From the NCBI GenBank assembly GCA_016722515.1, contig JADKJE010000002.1, positions 620,001 to 684,000 on the forward strand: 64,000 nucleotides of DNA. The letters are read 5' to 3'. This stretch comes from Alphaproteobacteria bacterium (GTDB lineage: Bacteria; Pseudomonadota; Alphaproteobacteria; Rickettsiales; JADKJE01). The notes below the pieces were generated by a model. That model did no database searches and was not told the origin of the DNA. It saw only the letters and a list, made by a program, of their open reading frames with translations. Made by a program: the position numbers and the translations under genes. This document shows positions 58,605-64,000 of this stretch, piece after piece (positions within the stretch are counted from its first letter, which is position 1; each line of letters opens with the position of its first letter).

Positions 58605-60401
58605 CTATTGTCGTTCATGGCTATTTTCAGATTCGCTTCTTGAGCCTCGTTTGGATTTTTCAGAAAATGTGGAATTTTCTGAAGGCTCATTCTTTCTTTC
58701 TTTTTTCTTATAGGTATCTGCTGAATGATCAGATATCTCTGTTTTGTCGATGCTCTTACTTATTATATTTTTTTTACTAATCTTATGTTTGAAATTTTCA
58801 ATTTCAGCATGGTTAACGCGTTCGGGCTTTTCATTTTTTGTCTCATATTTTTGGACAAGATTGATCGTTATCTGTTTTCTTTGAGCTCCTAACTCCTTTT
58901 TTTCTGCTTTATTTTCTAGAAAAGCGATCTTCTGTGCATAACGTTGTATATGCCGTTCTGCCAGGACACGTGCTGGATCCTGTGATGTAGCTTTCGGATT
59001 CATTTGATCAGCATCGTGTGTATTACTTTTCTTCACACTTTTTAAAGCCATTTTTATCGACAAATTAGTCAAACGATCTAAATCAAATTTGAATTCTCCT
59101 GCATCGGGAGAGGACGTAATAATATCTTGTTGTATTTTAGGATTGCTAAGATTGTTTGTTAACGTATCTTCTAGAAATCGCAATAAATAATCGATTTTTT
59201 GTGGATCCATTTGATGAAATGAAACACTTTTTGGAGTTGCTAGTCCTTTTGCTATTTGACTGGTAAGGAGTGCTTTGGTTGTATCAAGCGAGCTCATATC
59301 AATATCCAGATTATCAAATGTTTTATCTATGGATCTGATTACCGCTAGTGTTATATTTGTATAGATAGAGCTCTTTTCTAATATAAAGATACGCTCGCAC
59401 AAACTGGCGTTGCTTATTAAAAGGCTGCTGGAAGCATTGGCATGCACTGAATCATAGCAAACCAAAGAAGAATTGCCGGCTGCAAAGGCGTATAATTCCT
59501 CATGTTGTTCCTTGGGTACAATATCATCTGTCATGGGCGTTAAGACGATCGTGGGAACGTTTATTTTCGTAATTTTGTTAATACTATCCCATTCGTCCTT
59601 TAACGAATTCACGACATAGTTAATTGCCTTTTGCCCAATTTTTTCGTGTTCTGCAAGGTGTTTCATATTCAGTTCGGCCCATCCCTTTACCGCATGTTTA
59701 GCGCTAGTAAAAGGCGAATCGAGCACCAGCCCGACGCACTGAAGATTGTGGTAATTCGTTATGCATTCATGGGCTAATGTTGTTGCTACTGCCGTACCAA
59801 GTGATGCGCCGGTGGGGATGATCTGAGTAATATCATGGGAATGAAGGAAATGTATGACATCTTGGACGTCTTTGTTAATTTCAGACTCACTTGGAGCCTG
59901 TGCTTTTCTGCCTTTTTTGGTAAAGGTTGTGTATTCCACGCACAGAAGGCCAATGCCCTCTTTTTTAGCATCGACGTATAATTTAGCGAAATCCTGGGAA
60001 GCCTGCCCGATATTGCCATGAAAAAATACCATAGTAGGTCTCCCTTCTTGGGCTTTAAGATAATATGATTTTCGGGGAGCGCGGTCCAAATTAATAGAAA
60101 CTTTTTTAGCTTTAAGCAGGTCACTATAAGTAAGTTCTGTATGATCAAAATTAACTATTGCCTTAGTATTTATTGTTTTTTGATTGGCCAGTGACTTTAA
60201 TTGATTTTTATATTCTTTATTAATTTGATCATTATAAGTCGTGTAAACATTATTCAAACCTGAAAAGCTAGGCGTCATTATATTCCGTAATTTCTCAAGG
60301 GGGTGTGTGAGGTCCTCTGATTTCAATTTCTTGTCAAGGATCAGCGCCGCATGGGGGTTGTATAAGGCATTGTTGACAAGAAAATTAGCTACTTGTTTCA
60401 T
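58605..60401 (-). CDS. Large alpha/beta-hydrolase with charged disordered tail
   Basis: 598 residues. No signal peptide. Residues 1-105 are helical and unassigned. The alpha/beta-hydrolase core has MVFFHGNIGQ (127-132), the nucleophile Ser200 in IPTGASLGTAVATTLAHE, Asp292 or Asp293 in TPMTDDIVPKEQH, and His320 in DSVHANASSSL, similar to ABHD13/BEM46-type hydrolases. The last 250 residues have helices and end with KKKERKNEPSENSTFSEKSK and a Ser/Glu/Arg tail. This unrelated hydrophilic C-terminus is like those that guide T4SS effectors. GGAG precedes the ATG. Codon use is A+T-rich and it is flanked by repeats, so recent acquisition is likely. Confidence 0.75.
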   Translation of the reverse strand: MKQVANFLVNNALYNPHAALILDKKLKSEDLTHPLEKLRNIMTPSFSGLNNVYTTYNDQINKEYKNQLKSLANQKTINTKAIVNFDHTELTYSDLLKAKKVSINLDRAPRKSYYLKAQEGRPTMVFFHGNIGQASQDFAKLYVDAKKEGIGLLCVEYTTFTKKGRKAQAPSESEINKDVQDVIHFLHSHDITQIIPTGASLGTAVATTLAHECITNYHNLQCVGLVLDSPFTSAKHAVKGWAELNMKHLAEHEKIGQKAINYVVNSLKDEWDSINKITKINVPTIVLTPMTDDIVPKEQHEELYAFAAGNSSLVCYDSVHANASSSLLISNASLCERIFILEKSSIYTNITLAVIRSIDKTFDNLDIDMSSLDTTKALLTSQIAKGLATPKSVSFHQMDPQKIDYLLRFLEDTLTNNLSNPKIQQDIITSSPDAGEFKFDLDRLTNLSIKMALKSVKKSNTHDADQMNPKATSQDPARVLAERHIQRYAQKIAFLENKAEKKELGAQRKQITINLVQKYETKNEKPERVNHAEIENFKHKISKKNIISKSIDKTEISDHSADTYKKKERKNEPSENSTFSEKSKRGSRSESENSHERQ

Positions 60402-60636
60402 TTATTTCTCCGTCATTAGGAAAATTAACGTTTTAATTAGTTGAATATGAATAACTTTATCAATATAATATTATATAAATGTTGAGGTAATATGAATTAT
60501 TGATAATTATTGTTATTTATTTCATTGTTCATGACGTTTATACGACATTTGTTCTGCTCTAAAAAAGCTAGCTTACAAATCAATTAACTGGTTTAATATA
60601 AGAGGATATTTCTAAATAGAATGGCAGAATATTTTT

Positions 60637-60960
60637 ATGAGCAAAGTAAAAAGCCTAATGAAAACGATTGGTGAATTGTTAAAAAATGATGCAAATAAGA
60701 AGCACGATGAGGCAAAAGGGCATCTGAACCAAGCAGCCCAAATGGCTAATGAGGCATACCAGTCCTATCTAAACGATTGTAAGATAGAAGGTTGTCAGCC
60801 CATACCAGAAGAAGAGTTTCAAGAAATGTTGAAAGAAGAGGTTAACCAGCAAAAGAGTAGCCAACGCGAACACCCACGGGTGAATGGAATTGGCTATAAC
60901 AATGGGAATGGAGAGAAGGTTCACCCAACTGTGTCAGGGCTTAGTTTTTTAGGTCTATGA
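60637..60960 (+). CDS. Small helical protein, 3' end altered by IS256 insertion
   Basis: 107 residues, Lys/Glu/Gln-rich and largely helical (NANKKHDEAKGHLNQAAQMA-like). The last codons (about 60927-60960) lie in the left terminal sequence of the IS256 relic, so the natural C-terminus has probably been lost. The start lacks a clear Shine-Dalgarno. No family is recognised. It lies 235 bases upstream of the large hydrolase, divergently; the intervening gap holds no gene. Confidence 0.5.
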   Translation: MSKVKSLMKTIGELLKNDANKKHDEAKGHLNQAAQMANEAYQSYLNDCKIEGCQPIPEEEFQEMLKEEVNQQKSSQREHPRVNGIGYNNGNGEKVHPTVSGLSFLGL

Positions 60961-62272
60961 CCACACGGTCTCCAAAGTATATATGCAACTGAGAAATGGT
61001 CAATGCCCAATTTTGGATGGGATGAGTCCATTTTTCTTTAATGCGTTCTATGGCGCAGAATAGCTGTTTAAACAGTGCATTTTCACTTGTAAATGCACCC
61101 TTGGTTTTCGTGTATTTTCTGACCTGTCGATGAAAGCCCTCAATGGCATTGGTGGTATAAATCATCTTGCGTATTTCAGCGGAATACTTAAAATACGCGG
61201 ACAAATGGTGCCAATTATTATTCCATGATTTGAGGACAGGGATATTTTGTCCCCCATTTTTCGTCTAGTTTCAACAGGTTATACTCTGCAGCATCTTTGG
61301 AAGGTGCCTTATAAACATCCTTTAAATCACCCATAAATTCCTTTTGATCACGACTGGCTACATATTTTAGGGAATTACGAATCTGATGCACAATACAGAG
61401 TTGGATTTCAGTGTGTGGAAATAGTGTATTTATGGCTTCAGGAAAACCTTTCAGACCATCGATGCAGGCTATAAGTATGTCTTTTACGCCACGCTGCCTC
61501 AAGTCGTTTAGTACTCCCAACCAAAAGTTTGCCCCTTCACTTTCTGCAGCATAAAAGCCAAGAATCTCCTTATGCCCGTCCTTATCTATGCCCAGGATAT
61601 TATAGATGACTTTCGTTTTAACTTCGCCACCCTCACGGGTTTTAAAAACATCGCATCAAGGAAGACAATCGGGTAAAGCGCTTCCAGTGGTCGACTTCGC
61701 CATTCCGCAATCAGTGGAATCAACTTGTCAGTTACTGCGCTTATCGTAGCGGGAGAAGCCTCATACGCATACATATCCTTCACGTGACCGGAGATTTCAG
61801 CATAGCTCATGCCAAGCCCAAACAACGCCAGGATCTTGCTATCCAATTCATCGGTAAGTACCGTCTGTCGTTTCTTCACAAGCTGGGGATCAAAGCTCGA
61901 TTCACGATCGCGGGGAGTCACAAGCTCAAATGTCCCATGCTCGCTACGCATCGTCTTGGTGCTCTTTCCGTTCCTACGGTTTGTGTGGGGAAGGCACTAA
62001 AGTAGGTTCGGCATGATAAACCCTTTTATCTCCTTCAACACTCAGATGTGATTCAAGTTCCCTTCTAAAACCGCCTCCAGGGCTCCCTTGATCACAGAGG
62101 GTCAAAACACCTCCTTCACCCATCAGGGATTTACCAGATCTGATCGACGCGATGATCTCCTGTTGCAATGGGGTTAATTCGGGGACACGGCTTTTTCTTT
62201 TTGTTTGTTTCTTCATAATCAGTTTCTCCTGTTGCGCTGTTATATACAGCTATTGATGAAACTGACACAGTT
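60927..62272 (-). mobile_element. IS256-family insertion sequence, degraded
   Basis: AACTGTGTCAG (60927-60937) and its reverse complement CTGACACAGTT (62262-62272) are the outer matches bounding the transposase frames, and mark probable terminal inverted repeats. No duplication of the flanking target is evident. Size of about 1.35 kb fits the family. The transposase frame is broken, so the copy should be inactive. Confidence 0.7.
60941..62216 (-). pseudogene. IS256-family transposase, several frameshifts
   Basis: Four consecutive minus-strand frames make one protein: 61974-62216 (N-terminus, KKQTKRKSRVPELTPLQ), 61586-61951 (catalytic Asp in PIVFLDAMFLK), 61218-61520 (second Asp in ACIDGLKGFPEAI) and 60941-61204 (final Glu in TTNAIEGFHRQVRKY). 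The order and spacing match an IS256/Mutator DDE transposase of about 400 residues. At least three frame changes separate the parts. Confidence 0.85.
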
Positions 62273-62327
62273 ATTTAAACACTCCCGGAATGGAAGGGGA
62301 TAGCATTACGCTAGGGGCAATGGCTAA

Positions 62328-62382
62328 CCCTAAATCCGCGATGGTCAATAAAGATCACAATCTGTATTCTGAACTGCGCCCG
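62328..62382. repeat. Dispersed repeat, copy 2 (shared with 22807-22861)
   Basis: CCCTAAATCCGCGATGGTCAATAAAG with GAACTGCGCC after a variable middle is the second copy of the repeat noted at 22807. It lies 55 bases beyond the IS256 right end. Confidence 0.6.
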
Positions 62383-62542
62383 TTATTTCCTTAGAAACAG
62401 AGATTTTTATTTGCTGTTGATAATTTATGAAGACTGCTTTGCCTTAGACAGGATTCTTTCTGTCTTACATGGCCTAAGATGGTTTGAGGATAAAAGGGGT
62501 TCTTAGTGTGAGGCGTGATGACCAACAAACTTGCTTTACATT

Positions 62543-62668
62543 ATTGCCTATGGCTCATGCTGCTTAAAAAAGGTGAGTATGACGGCGTGTATGGGTAAGA
62601 ATCCACCCTCGGTTGTTAGAAGATGAGCGGTGAGCCGAAGGCGAGCGTTCATCTAACAATCGTGGACC
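62543..62668. repeat. Structured repeat element, copy 2
   Basis: The central string GCTTAAAAAAGGTGAGTATG, then CGGCGTGTATGG, ATCCACCC, GGTTGTTAGA and CAATCGTGGACC match the copy at 58359-58500. The flanking arm reads TTGCCTATGGCTCA here versus GTGAGCCGAAGGCGAGC on the other side, so the inverted pairing is weaker but recognisable. The stretch 62281-62696 holds no gene otherwise. Confidence 0.65.
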
Positions 62669-62696
62669 AAGCCCTGCGCAATATATTCAATCTATT

Positions 62697-63788
62697 CTAA
62701 GATTCAATTTTCTTGATCACTTCATACAGCGCATTGAATTTATAAATGCTGGATTTTGTGCCGGAACCAACCTTTTCAACAGATAATATTTCTTTAGCAA
62801 CCATTTCTTTTAATAATGCTCTTGCCGTATTAATATTAATGCCAGTTTTCTTACTAAAATAAAGTGTATCGAATTTTATTTTTTCAAATAAGAAATCAAT
62901 TATTTGTATAGAAAAGGATGTCTTTAATTCACTAATCTTATCTTTTGTGTCTTTTCTTATTTGATTCAAATCCCTTATGATATTCATTGAAATTTTAGCT
63001 TGTTCTGTCATCGCTTTAATGAAAAAATAGATCCAGCTTTCCCAATCATTATGGCTGGATATATTTTCTAGGCTTGTTATATATACGTTTCTATTTTTAG
63101 CTAAATAATAGCTTGCATAGAAAAAAGGGCTTTCCACTATTTTATATTTCCGCAGTAAAAGTGGTATAAGTATCCTTCCTACTCGGCCATTCCCATCTTC
63201 AAAAGGATGGATTAATTCGAATTGCGCATGAATTATAGCAATTTTAACGAGAGGATCTAATTCATTTGGAATAGAGCTGTTAATATATTCAATAAGATTC
63301 TCTACATAATCAGTAGTTAGAAGTGGAGAAACAGGTATGTAGGTGATTTTCTGATCATATTTATTCCCGATATAGTTTTGATTTTTCTTAAATACTCCTC
63401 TTAGTTTATCTTTTCCTCTAACGTTATCTAATAGGATATGCTGAATGTTCTTAAGCAAGGAAGGTGTTATAAGATAATTTTTATCTTCTACTTCTTTAAT
63501 AGCGTATTTTAAAGCGTCTTGATAGTTTTCGATTTCTTGTATATCTAGACTTTTCCTTTCACCTATTTCATCACCAACATTAAAATTTAAGATATCTGAA
63601 ATGGTCGCAATGGTTCCTTCAATATTAGAGGATGTCACGGCTTCTTGCATGAATAACAACGTTGTTAAAATTTCCGGATTTTCAATCAGCTCAACCATCC
63701 CATCATATTTTGATATCAGAATATAAGCTTCCTTAGGGTAATCAATTTTTATATGAATAGGTAATTTTTTAAGGATAAAATCGGGCAT
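62697..63788 (-). CDS. Fic-domain AMP-transferase (class II, with inhibitory helix)
   Basis: 363 residues. The active-site motif is IHPFEDGNGRVGRI (His194 to Arg202), which fits HxFx(D/E)GNGRxxR for AMP transfer from ATP. An inhibitory helix (S/T)xxxEG appears N-terminal to the core as TSSNIEGT (53-58), so it is class II and self-inhibited by Glu57. A C-terminal winged-helix-like part (residues about 310-360: YFSKKTGININTARALL) could bind DNA. Targets unknown. The DNA is strongly A+T-rich. No toxin-antitoxin partner is adjacent. Confidence 0.9.
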   Translation of the reverse strand: MPDFILKKLPIHIKIDYPKEAYILISKYDGMVELIENPEILTTLLFMQEAVTSSNIEGTIATISDILNFNVGDEIGERKSLDIQEIENYQDALKYAIKEVEDKNYLITPSLLKNIQHILLDNVRGKDKLRGVFKKNQNYIGNKYDQKITYIPVSPLLTTDYVENLIEYINSSIPNELDPLVKIAIIHAQFELIHPFEDGNGRVGRILIPLLLRKYKIVESPFFYASYYLAKNRNVYITSLENISSHNDWESWIYFFIKAMTEQAKISMNIIRDLNQIRKDTKDKISELKTSFSIQIIDFLFEKIKFDTLYFSKKTGININTARALLKEMVAKEILSVEKVGSGTKSSIYKFNALYEVIKKIES

Positions 63789-63826
63789 AAAAGCTCTCTA
63801 TTTTATTATTTTGCCAGCTCTGATGA

Positions 63827-64000
63827 TATTAAAATACGGGCTGAGGGGCTAGCCTATATTATAACATTAGCAAGGGTGCTGGCCCGTATTATAATAGAGG
63901 AAGAAGATTTAGCAAGTATTAAAATACGGTCTAGGGGTTTGGCGTGTATTATAGCATCAGCAAGGCTGTTAGTCAGTATTATAATATAGGCTATATTGGG
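63827..64000. repeat. Tandem repeat of 30-bp units in a 90-bp higher-order period
   Basis: Six consecutive units each starting TATTA(A/T)AA occur at 63827, 63857, 63887, 63917, 63947 and 63977. Units 1-3 align with units 4-6 at a spacing of exactly 90 bases. The third reading frame is open through all units up to TAG at 63987 (peptide like IKIRAEGLAYIITLARVLAR, then IIIEEEDLASIKIRSRGLAC), but no ATG starts it. It may be a decayed coding repeat or a non-coding array, and it continues toward the window edge. Confidence 0.65.

Noticed and set aside
58447..58713. 88-codon plus-strand frame over the structured repeat
   Set aside because: It overlaps the repeat and the end of the hydrolase gene and encodes no recognisable protein.
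63827..64000. CRISPR array
   Set aside because: Units are contiguous 30-bp near-repeats without unique spacers and no cas genes are present.

Overview
The window looks like chromosome of an alphaproteobacterium of moderate to low G+C. The best lineage marker is an intact Usg protein (6111-6374), a family essentially restricted to Alphaproteobacteria. It is supported by a DUF2336 protein, a protein resembling the C-terminal part of the rickettsial 17 kDa antigen, and the general gene complement. A complete VirB/VirD4 type IV secretion system, a Fic protein, an H1-like DNA-binding protein and several decayed insertion sequences suggest a host-associated or biotic-interaction lifestyle, but the sequence alone does not fix the genus.

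Layout. 1-6.4 kb: membrane and housekeeping genes (DUF350, coaB and coaC as separate overlapping genes, and a tightly coupled DUF192-YdcF-PlsC-HAD operon). 6.4-10.6 kb: acetate kinase facing a divergent phosphoketolase, then a Dps. 10.6-14.7 kb: a four-gene operon with overlapping stops and starts, encoding a circularly permuted ATP-grasp protein, an alpha-E protein, the proteasome-like peptidase Anbu and a transglutaminase. 14.8-16.5 kb: ECF sigma factor, putative anti-sigma and an exported coiled-coil protein. 16.6-20.7 kb: polyamine cluster (ornithine decarboxylase-like, deoxyhypusine synthase-like, EamA exporter, agmatinase). 21-26 kb: phosphatase, pseudopilin, tRNA-Thr, a decayed IS1380-like fragment, a deaminase and DUF2336. 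26.4-30.3 kb: Zur regulator divergent from a zinc-uptake operon through a well-formed Zur box that overlaps the promoter.

30.4-43.4 kb is the secretion locus: virB3-B2-B4-B5-B6-B8-B9-B10 plus three small envelope genes on the minus strand, virB11 as a separate minus-strand gene, and a virD4-type coupling protein on the plus strand. No relaxase is visible, which favours protein export over conjugation. 43.5-52.2 kb is ordinary metabolism and transport (Kef-type antiporter, RmuC, amino-acid permease, DUF3137/LemA, CstA/YbdD). 52.4-57.3 kb has an H1-like protein, a second Dps and an HU protein with a lysine-rich arm.

57.5-64 kb is accessory DNA and visibly more A+T-rich. It holds a lipase and a 598-residue alpha/beta hydrolase with a highly charged tail (a candidate secreted effector). 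It also holds a degraded IS256-family element, a Fic AMP-transferase, two copies of a structured roughly 130-bp repeat bracketing the hydrolase and IS, and a 30/90-bp tandem repeat at the right edge. The combination of a complete VirB/D4 machine with this nearby cargo is the part of the window most likely to hold something undescribed.
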